Assembly (NCBI GenBank): GCA_046732465.1
Contig: JBKPND010000044.1
Span: forward strand, 1-64,000
Direction of reading: 5' to 3'
Origin: DASUPK01 sp046732465
GTDB taxonomy: Bacteria; Actinomycetota; Thermoleophilia; Solirubrobacterales; 70-9
Length of the DNA stretch: 64,000 nt
Part shown: positions 1-7,513 of the stretch, one piece after another
Position numbering within the stretch: position 1 is the first letter of the stretch
How the letters are laid out: each line of letters begins with the position of its first letter
Translations under genes and position numbers: made by a program
Notes under the pieces: model-generated
Seen by the model: the letters and a program-made list of their open reading frames with translations, nothing else
Database searches by the model: none
What the model was told of the DNA's origin: nothing

Positions 1-377
1 ACTCACAGCCCTACAAGGAGCTGGTCGACGCCTACGGCAAGGTGGTCAGCGAGATGGGCAACCCGCCATTCGTGGTCTCGCTCGGTGAGAAGGAGGCTGA
101 GGCGGAGAACTTCTCGGAGCTCCGCCGCCAGGTGCTCGAGCTGGCCCGCCAGGGCGTCACGCTCTCCCGCTTCAAGGGACTCGGCGAGATGAACTCCGAG
201 CAGCTTCGCGAGACGACCATGGACCCCGAGACCCGGACCTTGCAGCAGGTCTCGATCGACGAGGCCGCGGCCAGCGGCCTCGAGCAGACCTTCTCGGATC
301 TGATGGGCGACAAGGTCGAGCCTCGCAAGGAGTTCATAGAACGGCACGCCCGCGACGTCCGCTTCCTGGATGTCTGA
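1..377 (+). CDS. gyrB: DNA gyrase subunit B, C-terminal fragment
   Basis: This is the last 124 codons of GyrB; the gene enters from the left edge and its first complete codon is at position 3. GyrB supplies the ATPase and the TOPRIM metal-binding half of the cleavage site in the A2B2 supercoiling enzyme. The visible part is the end of the TOPRIM region and the conserved tail, with RFKGLGEMNSEQL and the PETRTL stretch typical of gyrase/topoisomerase IV B subunits. It ends 14 nt before the gyrA start, and the GAGGAG ribosome-binding site of gyrA begins inside its stop codon, so the two are almost certainly one transcript. The pairing with a full GyrA makes gyrB far more likely than parE. Confidence 0.95.
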   Translation, partial: SQPYKELVDAYGKVVSEMGNPPFVVSLGEKEAEAENFSELRRQVLELARQGVTLSRFKGLGEMNSEQLRETTMDPETRTLQQVSIDEAAASGLEQTFSDLMGDKVEPRKEFIERHARDVRFLDV

Positions 378-391
378 GGAGCTGATCGCCA

Positions 392-3265
392 ATGGCTGAT
401 GAACTGAGTCTCGACCAGGCGCTCCACGGCAACATCGAGGAGCGCGAGCTGGAGAAGGAGATGCGCTCCTCCTATCTCGACTACGCGATGAGCGTGATCG
501 TCGGGCGCGCCCTTCCGGACGTGCGCGACGGCCTCAAGCCGGTTCACCGGCGGGTGCTCTACGCGATGCACGACCTCGGCCTGCAGCCCAACCGGCCGTA
601 CCGCAAGTGCGCCTTCATCGTCGGCGAGGTGATGGGTAAGTACCACCCGCACGGCGACTCCGCGATCTACGAGACGCTGGTGCGGATGGCGCAGGACTTC
701 GCCCTGCGCTACCCGCTGGTCGACGGGCAGGGCAACTTCGGCTCGATCGACGACGACCCGGCGGCCGCGATGCGGTACACGGAGGCCCGCCTCGACGCCC
801 TGGCGACCGAGCTACTGCGGGACATCGACGCCGACACCGTCGACTTCGGCCCCAACTACGACGAGTCGACCCGCGAGCCGGTCCTGTTGCCGGCCCGGTT
901 CCCGAACCTGCTGGTGAACGGCGCCACCGGGATCGCGGTCGGGATGGCCACCAACATCCCGCCCCACAACCTCCGCGAGGTGATCGGGGCGGTCAATGCT
1001 TACATCGAGGACCCCGAGATCGACATGAAGGGCCTGATGAAGCACGTCAAGGGCCCGGACTTCCCCGGAGGCGGGACGATCATGGGGACGCAGGGCATCC
1101 GCGACGCCTACGCCTCCGGCCGCGGCTCGATCCGGATCCGAGCAAAGGCCCACGTCGAGCCTCTCAAGGGCGGCAGGGACGCGATCATCGTCACCGAGCT
1201 CCCCTTCATGGTCAAGAAGGGCGGCGAGGGCGGCCTGATCACCAAGATCGCAGACCTCGTCCGCGACAAGAAGATCACCGGCGTCTCCGATCTGCGGGAC
1301 GAGTCGGACCGCAGCGGCATGCGGCTCGTGATCGAGCTGAAGCGCGGTGGCGACCCCGCCCAGGTCGTTCTCAACCAGCTCTACAAGCGCACCGCGATGC
1401 AGCAGGCCTTCGGAATCAACATGGTCGCGCTGGTCGACGGCGTCCCCCGGACGCTCAGCCTCCGGGAGCTGGTCGAGCAGTACGTCGGCCACCAGAAGGA
1501 GATCATCACCCGGCGCACGCAGCATCAGCTCGCGCGCGCCGAGGCACGAGCCCACATCCTCGAGGGGTTGCTGATCGCCCTCGGCAACCTCGACGCCGTG
1601 ATCAAGCTGATCCGGAGCTCCAAGGATCCCGACACCGCGCGCGACGGCCTGATCGACAAGTTCGAGCTCTCTCGCGCCCAGGCTCAGGCGATCCTCGACA
1701 TGCGCCTGCAGCGCCTGACCGCGCTCGAGGCCGACAAGATCAAGGCCGAGCACAAGGAGCTCACCCAGCTGATCAAGGACCTCCGCGCGATCCTGGCCGA
1801 CGAGCAGAAGGTGCTCGGGCTGGTCAAGACCGAGCTCAAGGAAATCGCCGAGAAGTACGGCGACGAGCGCCGGACCGAGATCACCGCCGCGGAGGGCGAC
1901 CTCGACATCGAGGACGTGATCGCCGACGAGCAGATGGTCGTCTCCATCACCGCCTCCGGCTACGCGAAGCGGACGCCGCTCACCACCTATCGCCAGCAGC
2001 GCCGCGGCGGCCGGGGCGTACAGGGGATGAACATGAAGGAGGGCGACTACATCGAGCACCTGAACGTCTGCTCGACGCATGACTACCTGCTCTTCTTCAC
2101 CAACCAGGGGAAGGTCTACCGGCTCAAGGTCTACGAGCTGCCCGAGGGCAGCCGCGCCGCGAAGGGCCGGGCGCTGGTCAACGTCCTGCCCCTGAAGGAG
2201 GGGGAGAAGGTGATGGGTGTGATCCCCACCCGCGACTTCTCCGAGGGCAAGTTCCTCGTCTTCGGCACCGCGCAGGGAATGGTCAAGAAGACCGCCTTCA
2301 AGGACTACGACACGCCGATCCGGGCCGACGGCATCATCGCGATCAACATCCGCAAGGGCGACGAGCTCGTCCGGGTGCGGATGACCTCGGGCAAGGACGA
2401 CATCATCATGGTCTCCAAGTCGGGGCACGCCGCCCGCTTCGCGGAGAAGCAGGCGCGGCCGATGGGCCGGGCCACCGCGGGCGTCAAGGGCATGAACGTC
2501 TCCGCCAAGGGCAACCGTGTCCTCTCCCTCGACGTCGTCGATCACTCGGACACGAAGGGGGACCTCCTCGTGGTCACGGAGAACGGCTACGGCAAGCGGA
2601 CCGCGTTGATCGAGTATCCCGTCAAGGGCCGAGGCGCCAAGGGCATGCTCACGGCGAAGCTGACCGCCAAGAAGGGCGGTCTCGCCGGCGCGCGGGTCGT
2701 CCGCGAGGGCCAGGAGCTGATCTTCATCTCCCAGAACGGAATGGTTCAGCGGAACGCCGTCGACGGCATCTCGCGGATGGGCCGGGCGACCCAGGGCGTG
2801 CGGGTGATGAACTTGAAGCAGGGCGACCGGGTCAGCGCCGTGGCGCTGGTGGTCGAGTCGGAGAACGGCAATGGCAACGGCACCGCGGCCAAGGCCCCAA
2901 CGCTCGAGGATGAGGCGCCGAGCGAAGGCAGCGTCGCCGACGAAGCGGCCGCGGCCGAGGCAGCCGGCAACGGCGAGGCGAAGGTCACTCGCGCGAAGCC
3001 CTCGGAGGCCTCCAGCGACGGTCCCGCGAAGGCCGACAAGCCGAAGCGCGGCCGCAGCTCGGGCTCCTCGAAGTCGAAGCCCGCGGCCAAGCCGAAGAAG
3101 GCCGCCTCGAAGCCCAAGCCGGCCGCCAAGCCGAAGGCTCCGAAGAGGCGCAGCTCAGGTGGCAGCGCCTCCGGCTCGAAGCCCAAGACAGCGAGGCCCA
3201 AGGTCAAGCCGAAGCACACGGCCACCGCCAAGCAGCGCGCCGAGGCCGAGCGCAAGAAGCGCTAG
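392..3265 (+). CDS. gyrA: DNA gyrase subunit A with long basic tail
   Basis: GyrA is the DNA-cleaving subunit of gyrase. The catalytic tyrosine is Y129 in AAMRYTEARL. The quinolone-resistance region reads GDSAIYE at residues 88-94, so the two resistance hot spots are Ser90 and Glu94, the residues found in drug-sensitive enzymes. The GyrA box that allows DNA wrapping, QRRGGRG, lies near residues 533-541 in front of the six-bladed C-terminal domain. At 957 aa it is roughly 100 residues longer than usual. The excess is a low-complexity tail from about residue 825, first acidic and Ala-rich, then rich in Lys, Pro and Ala with KPAAKPK repeats like histone H1. The ATG follows a GAGGAG ribosome-binding site at 376-381. 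Confidence 0.97.
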   Translation: MADELSLDQALHGNIEERELEKEMRSSYLDYAMSVIVGRALPDVRDGLKPVHRRVLYAMHDLGLQPNRPYRKCAFIVGEVMGKYHPHGDSAIYETLVRMAQDFALRYPLVDGQGNFGSIDDDPAAAMRYTEARLDALATELLRDIDADTVDFGPNYDESTREPVLLPARFPNLLVNGATGIAVGMATNIPPHNLREVIGAVNAYIEDPEIDMKGLMKHVKGPDFPGGGTIMGTQGIRDAYASGRGSIRIRAKAHVEPLKGGRDAIIVTELPFMVKKGGEGGLITKIADLVRDKKITGVSDLRDESDRSGMRLVIELKRGGDPAQVVLNQLYKRTAMQQAFGINMVALVDGVPRTLSLRELVEQYVGHQKEIITRRTQHQLARAEARAHILEGLLIALGNLDAVIKLIRSSKDPDTARDGLIDKFELSRAQAQAILDMRLQRLTALEADKIKAEHKELTQLIKDLRAILADEQKVLGLVKTELKEIAEKYGDERRTEITAAEGDLDIEDVIADEQMVVSITASGYAKRTPLTTYRQQRRGGRGVQGMNMKEGDYIEHLNVCSTHDYLLFFTNQGKVYRLKVYELPEGSRAAKGRALVNVLPLKEGEKVMGVIPTRDFSEGKFLVFGTAQGMVKKTAFKDYDTPIRADGIIAINIRKGDELVRVRMTSGKDDIIMVSKSGHAARFAEKQARPMGRATAGVKGMNVSAKGNRVLSLDVVDHSDTKGDLLVVTENGYGKRTALIEYPVKGRGAKGMLTAKLTAKKGGLAGARVVREGQELIFISQNGMVQRNAVDGISRMGRATQGVRVMNLKQGDRVSAVALVVESENGNGNGTAAKAPTLEDEAPSEGSVADEAAAAEAAGNGEAKVTRAKPSEASSDGPAKADKPKRGRSSGSSKSKPAAKPKKAASKPKPAAKPKAPKRRSSGGSASGSKPKTARPKVKPKHTATAKQRAEAERKKR

Positions 3266-3269
3266 ATCC

Positions 3270-3545
3270 TCAGAGCACCTCGACCGCGAGCCAAATCAAG
3301 GCCGCGACGACAGCCAGGATCGCAACAAAGACCAGCCCTCCGCTGAGCGTCAGCAAGGCGCCCGCGCCAACCCAATCGCGACGTGTCATGTCGCTCCTGT
3401 CCCTGCCGCGCTCGTGAAGCTCGTAGAGGGCTGACTCCGCTAGCCGCTCGGCCTCGTCGTTGGGGATGGCCACGGCCTCGACGATCGCATCGGCCAGCGA
3501 TCTGTGGTCCGGTTCCTCGGAACTCCACTTCACGCCTTCCTCCAC
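3270..3545 (-). CDS. small single-pass membrane protein, unknown function
   Basis: A 91-residue product from a GTG start with a weak AGGGATGG ahead of it. Residues 1-52 are polar and charged and look helical. One strong hydrophobic segment (about residues 60-88, GALLTLSGGLVFVAILAVV) ends almost at the C terminus, which suggests a tail-anchored protein with a cytoplasmic head. It is convergent with gyrA, with 4 nt between the stop codons. I recognise no family. An overlapping frame (3262-3549, ATG start) is also open but gives an Arg/Gly-rich product of shadow type, so this frame is preferred on composition. Confidence 0.55.
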   Translation of the reverse strand: MEEGVKWSSEEPDHRSLADAIVEAVAIPNDEAERLAESALYELHERGRDRSDMTRRDWVGAGALLTLSGGLVFVAILAVVAALIWLAVEVL

Positions 3546-3670
3546 CCATCCCTGATCGTCAACACGTCCGATCCCGGCTGTGAGGCCAATCGAGCGGGTG
3601 ACGTAACCGAACGAAATCGCGATTGTTCCGCCTGACGTTTCTCGGGATGAGGATCACTGCCGGGCTAGTC

Positions 3671-3713
3671 TGGCGCGAAATTGGCGCTATGCGCCACTAA
3701 GGCGCCAAAGCGC
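3671..3713. promoter_or_regulatory. cluster of GGCGC/GCGCC inverted repeats upstream of VOC gene
   Basis: Within 43 bp there are two TGGCGC copies (3671-3676, 3682-3687) and two GCGCCA copies (3691-3696, 3702-3707). TTGGCGC at 3681-3687 can pair with GCGCCAA at 3702-3708, or TGGCGC with the nearer GCGCCA across a 3-nt loop. It lies 55 bp before the VOC start. It could be an operator or a 5'-UTR hairpin; no T-run follows, so an intrinsic terminator is unlikely. The rest of the 3546-3762 gap shows nothing recognisable. Confidence 0.4.
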
Positions 3714-3762
3714 AGTAGTTAGGGTGCCCCGAGTCGTCTAACGAGCCGAAGGGAGCGCACCT

Positions 3763-4671
3763 ATGCCCGAACGCGACGGATACATCCCCGGCGTTCCCTG
3801 CTGGGTCGACGTGAGCGAGCCGGATCCCGAGGCGGCGCTCGACTTCTACGGCGGCCTCTTCGGATGGGAGTTCGAGGACACCATGCCTCCGGATTCTGGG
3901 GGGCACTACTTCATCGCTCGGCACGAGGCGGAGAGCTCGTCGATCTTCGACACGTCCGCCCAGAGGCTCCGGGGCGACGTGGCCGCCATCGCATCGGTCC
4001 CCGATGGCGCTCCGCCGATCGCGATGTGGAACACGTACTTCTGGGTCGACAGCGCCGGCGAGGTCGCTTCAAGGATTCGCGATGCCGGCGGGACGGTCGT
4101 CGTCGAGCCGTACGACGTCAGAAACGCCGGCCGGATGGCGCACTTCGCCGATCCCGAGGGGGCGGTGTTCCGCGTCCTGGAGGCGAGGGAGCACAAGGGC
4201 GCTCAACTCGTCAATGACCCCGGCGCGGTGGTCTTCAACGGCCTCAACACCCGCGACGTGGAGGGGGCGAAGTCGTTCTACGGGTCGGTGTTCGGCTGGC
4301 GGACGGCCGGGATCGGTGCCGGGGCGGAGGGCTGGACGCTGCCCGGCTACGGCGACTGGCTCGAGCGCGAGCACCACCCGGAGCTGCGCAAGCAGATGGC
4401 GGCGGCGGGCGCCCCGGACGGGTTCGAGGACGTCGTCGGGAGCATCATTCCGATTCCGGAAGATCAGCCTGACACACCGGCGCACTGGGGCGTCACCTTC
4501 GCGACCGACGACGCCGACGCCACGGCGGCAAAGGCGGCCGAGCTTGGCGGCAGCGTGATCGTGCCCGCGTTTGACGCCCCCTGGTCGACACCCACCTACA
4601 CCATCCGGATGACCGTCGTCAGCGACCCGCAGGGCGCGACGTTCAGCGCCAGCAAGTTCATCCCCAAGTGA
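3763..4671 (+). CDS. two-domain VOC (glyoxalase/bleomycin-resistance fold) protein
   Basis: A 302-residue tandem of two VOC modules (about residues 10-145 and 155-300). Each has the beta-alpha-beta pattern of the family: WVDVSEPDPEAALDFYGGLFGW opens with the same plan as FNGLNTRDVEGAKSFYGSVFGW in the second half, and each half ends in a DPEGA/DPQGA turn. Proteins of this build are annotated as glyoxalase-like or hydroxylase-like; the substrate cannot be told from sequence. The ATG has a GAAGGGAG ribosome-binding site. It is transcribed alone, with an inverted-repeat cluster upstream. The family is clear; the reaction is not. Confidence 0.85.
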   Translation: MPERDGYIPGVPCWVDVSEPDPEAALDFYGGLFGWEFEDTMPPDSGGHYFIARHEAESSSIFDTSAQRLRGDVAAIASVPDGAPPIAMWNTYFWVDSAGEVASRIRDAGGTVVVEPYDVRNAGRMAHFADPEGAVFRVLEAREHKGAQLVNDPGAVVFNGLNTRDVEGAKSFYGSVFGWRTAGIGAGAEGWTLPGYGDWLEREHHPELRKQMAAAGAPDGFEDVVGSIIPIPEDQPDTPAHWGVTFATDDADATAAKAAELGGSVIVPAFDAPWSTPTYTIRMTVVSDPQGATFSASKFIPK

Positions 4672-4681
4672 ACAGGCCCGA

Positions 4682-5362
4682 CTAGGCCGTCAGCAGGTAC
4701 GGCTCCCAGGCCGTCGGCGTGCGCGGCGCGGCGATCCGGATGAAGACGGTTGGCCCCGGTGGTCGAGGCCGGCGCTTCGGATGCATGCGGATCTCCTGGG
4801 GGAGGCGGTTGCCCTTCTTGCGGTTGCAGGGCGCGCAGGAGGCGACGATGTTCTCCCAGACCGACTCGCCGCCGCGGCTGCGCGGGATGACGTGATCGAC
4901 GGTGAGGCTGTGCTTGTCCGAGCCGCAGTACTGGCAGGTCCAGCCGTCGCGTGCGAGCACCGCCTTCCGGGTGATGCGGCGGCGATGGATGTCACGCGGG
5001 ACGCGGACGAAGCTGATCAGGCGGATGACCTCGGGCCGGTCGATTCGCATCGTCTCGGAGCGGAGCACGCCATCGCCGCGCTCGAGGACTTCGGCCTTCT
5101 CCTTCAGGATCAGCACCAGCGCTCGGCGAACGGTGCAGACGTTGAGCGGCTCGTAGCTTGCGTTGAGGACCAGCACCCGCCCCCTGGTCAGGCGGCGAAT
5201 CGCTGCTACCGCTACCTCGCCGTCGGCCTCCCCGTCCGGAGCGGCGCCGTTTCCGTTGAGGCGGGCAGGGTCATGACCGTTGCTCGCGGCGGCCTTGTGG
5301 CCGTTCTTCGATGCCCGGCCGTGCGCCGGCACTGTCTCGTGTCCGGTGGCCCCGTTGCCCAT
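4682..5362 (-). CDS. HNH endonuclease domain protein
   Basis: A 226-residue protein. Residues 1-50 are a Gly/Asn/Ala-rich, probably disordered leader. Residues 60-135 carry the VLNASYEPLNV segment seen in stand-alone actinobacterial HNH proteins. The nuclease core follows: C143xxC146, the D156-H157 pair in VDHVIPRSRGG, N171, and C176xxC179-N180 with a KKGNR tail. The four cysteines form the usual structural zinc site, and Asp-His-Asn fit the HNH active site. The open frame reaches back to 5437 but would then overlap pheA; the ATG at 5362 clears it and gives an MGNG start. Such proteins are common chromosomal genes of unclear role (repair or nuclease), so no restriction function is implied. 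Confidence 0.85.
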   Translation of the reverse strand: MGNGATGHETVPAHGRASKNGHKAAASNGHDPARLNGNGAAPDGEADGEVAVAAIRRLTRGRVLVLNASYEPLNVCTVRRALVLILKEKAEVLERGDGVLRSETMRIDRPEVIRLISFVRVPRDIHRRRITRKAVLARDGWTCQYCGSDKHSLTVDHVIPRSRGGESVWENIVASCAPCNRKKGNRLPQEIRMHPKRRPRPPGPTVFIRIAAPRTPTAWEPYLLTA

Positions 5363-5387
5363 TTCCCGGGCGATTGTAGACGAGCAC

Positions 5388-6263
5388 CTAGCTGGCTCCG
5401 GGCACTCCGGGCGAGGCCGAGATCGGCCAGCTGCCAAGGACGCGCACGGTCTCGGCCTTCGAGCGCAGGGCCTCGATCGCCGAGGGGAGGGGATCGTCCT
5501 TCACGCCGCCCTCGATGTCGAGGAAGAACTGGTAGCGGCCGAGGCCCCGCCGCAGCGGCCTCGACTCGATCCGCGTCAGGTTGATCTCGCGAGCCGAGAA
5601 GACCTGAAGGGCGTCCACCAGGGCACCCGGGTGATCCTCGCCGAGTTCGGAGAAGACGAGGGACGTGCGCCACGGCCCGGAGCCCGATGGGGTCGTGCCC
5701 TCCGGCGCCACCCAGACGAAGCGGGTGATGTTGTCGGGCTCGTCCTCGACCCCGTGACGGAGGACGGCCGCGCCATAGAGGCGCGCCGCGGACTCGGCTC
5801 CGAGGGCCGCCCAGGGCTGCTCGGACTCGGCGACGGTCCGAACGGCCTCGGCCGTGCTCGGGGCCGCGCGGACCTCGGCCTGGGGCAGGTTGTCCCGGAT
5901 GAACCGCGCGCACTGCGCGCTCGGCTGGGGGTGGGAGAGGACCACCTCGATCCGCTCGAGCGGGATCTCCTCCCGGGCGATCAGGCAGTGGCGGATCGGC
6001 AGGTCGTACTCGCCGACCAGGGTGAGCCCGTCGGCGTCGAAGGCGAGCGTGTCCAGCGTCGCCGTGACGGCGCCCTCGATCGAGTTCTCGAAGGGCACCA
6101 GGGCCCGGTCGGCCGCACCCTTTCGGATCGCCATGATCGCGTCGTAGACCGAGGCCGAGGGGATCGCCTCGACCTCCTCACCCCCGACTGCCGCCCGGAG
6201 CGCGTCCTCGCTGAACGTGCCCGGCGGGCCCAGGTAGGTGACGCGGACCGGTTCGGGGCCCAT
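5388..6263 (-). CDS. pheA: prephenate dehydratase
   Basis: A monofunctional 291-residue prephenate dehydratase, converting prephenate to phenylpyruvate in phenylalanine synthesis. The catalytic domain (residues 1-185) has YLGPPGTFSE at the start, the NSIEG motif at 60-64 and the catalytic T180-R-F. A C-terminal ACT domain (about 200-285) has GALVDAL and ESRP (233-236), the residues that bind phenylalanine for feedback inhibition. There is no chorismate mutase domain, as is usual in actinobacteria. Its ATG shares one base with the stop codon of the upstream membrane protein gene (TAATG), so the two are translationally coupled, though no functional link is obvious. Confidence 0.95.
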   Translation of the reverse strand: MGPEPVRVTYLGPPGTFSEDALRAAVGGEEVEAIPSASVYDAIMAIRKGAADRALVPFENSIEGAVTATLDTLAFDADGLTLVGEYDLPIRHCLIAREEIPLERIEVVLSHPQPSAQCARFIRDNLPQAEVRAAPSTAEAVRTVAESEQPWAALGAESAARLYGAAVLRHGVEDEPDNITRFVWVAPEGTTPSGSGPWRTSLVFSELGEDHPGALVDALQVFSAREINLTRIESRPLRRGLGRYQFFLDIEGGVKDDPLPSAIEALRSKAETVRVLGSWPISASPGVPGAS

Positions 6264-7357
6264 TAGGAGCCGAAGACGACCGTGTACTGGGACTGGTTGT
6301 TGTCGGTCAGCTGCTCGCCGGGAACTGGCTGCACGACGACCTGAAGCGTCGTGTCGGTGCCCGGAGTCGGCGTGCTTGTGATCGGGATCTTCACGGTCCC
6401 CTGTTCGCCGGCGCTCAGCGCCTGAAGCTGCCCGGTGAGATCGGTGCCCCCGAGGGTGGCCGTCACGCTGATCCCCGTCTCGTCGCTGTCGCCCGAATTG
6501 GTGAGCAGGATGTCGATCTCCTGAGAGTCCGTCGGGACGGTGTTGGTCGAGTCGGGCGACAGGGTCTGGCCGCCGATGGTGGTCGAGTCGAGCTGGAGGC
6601 CGTGAACGCCGCCGGTGGTCGAAGCGGTCTGGCCGGTGAGCGCGTTGAGCTTGGTCACCAGATTCGTCTGATCCAGGTAGTCGGTTGCGTTGGCCGGCAT
6701 GAACCTGCCGTTGGGCAGGGGCGTCGACTCCACGCCCTCGTCGTCGAGGACGTTCTGGATCTCGGGCTTGCCGATCTGCGTCCAGAGGATGTCGCTCGCG
6801 TAAAGCGAGCCCATCGCGTTCGAAATCGCCTCGATCGCGTTCGTCGTCGGGGCGTTCGTGGTCTGGGTGCGCGCCGTCGCCTGGGGGACGCTCTCGGCAA
6901 TCGAGCTGAGGGCGTCCCTTCGCAGTGTCAGGGTCTGGATGACGGCGTTCTGCGCGTCGTGCATCTGACCCGGAGCTCCGATGTCGTCGGCCCGGTCGAG
7001 GAGGGTCTGCGAGGTGTCCCGCTGGCGGAGCACCTCCTGCTGCGCGTCCAGGGAGGTCGACGTTCCGCCCGAGCTGTTCAGCAGGTTGAAGAAGTCCTTC
7101 CCGCTCTGCTCGGACTGTTGCATGATCGTGGCGACGTCCGAGTCGTAGTTGCGCAGGGCCCGGTCGGAGCGCGCCTCGAGGCAGCCCCGGAACGCGATCA
7201 CGACCAGGATCAGGAAGGCGAGACCGACCCCGACGCCGATCAGGCGACGGACCAGGAACTGCTGGCGCCGCCTCTGCGGCCCGCCGACCCTGCGTCTCGG
7301 GCGTTCCGGCTCTTCGTCGACGACCAGCTCGTGTTGTTCCTCATCGAGGAATGCCAA
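6263..7357 (-). CDS. membrane-anchored exported protein with CARDB-like C-terminal domain
   Basis: A 364-residue protein with a charged cytoplasmic head (about residues 1-40), one transmembrane segment (VGVGLAFLILVVIAF, about 42-58) and a large outer portion. The outer part is helical and Gln/Ser/Thr-rich to about residue 240. It then becomes a beta-rich domain with the pattern of CARDB/Ig-like modules (IDILLTNSGDSDETGISV, ending VPGEQLTDNNQSQYTVVF). Function unknown; a structural or adhesive envelope protein is a guess. The chosen TTG start has a GAGG about 7 nt upstream and avoids overlap with the divergent kinase; the frame stays open to 7432. It is coupled to pheA downstream. Confidence 0.7.
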   Translation of the reverse strand: MAFLDEEQHELVVDEEPERPRRRVGGPQRRRQQFLVRRLIGVGVGLAFLILVVIAFRGCLEARSDRALRNYDSDVATIMQQSEQSGKDFFNLLNSSGGTSTSLDAQQEVLRQRDTSQTLLDRADDIGAPGQMHDAQNAVIQTLTLRRDALSSIAESVPQATARTQTTNAPTTNAIEAISNAMGSLYASDILWTQIGKPEIQNVLDDEGVESTPLPNGRFMPANATDYLDQTNLVTKLNALTGQTASTTGGVHGLQLDSTTIGGQTLSPDSTNTVPTDSQEIDILLTNSGDSDETGISVTATLGGTDLTGQLQALSAGEQGTVKIPITSTPTPGTDTTLQVVVQPVPGEQLTDNNQSQYTVVFGS

Positions 7358-7513
7358 ACCGCGCCTCAGTATGAACAGGGGTCGTGACGCATGTATACGC
7401 GAGGGTGCTCCGCAGGCGCAGCCGAGGAGCAACCCGTGCTATGGCGAAGCCGTCTACCCAGTAGGCGTGAGTCACACAGGATTGGGTCGTCCGGGGGCGA
7501 ACTCAAACCGGCC

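Noticed and set aside
812..2545. 577-codon open frame antisense to gyrA
   Set aside because: Shadow frame from GC-rich third positions; composition is His/Asp/Leu/Arg-rich with no domain, and the + strand is unambiguous GyrA.
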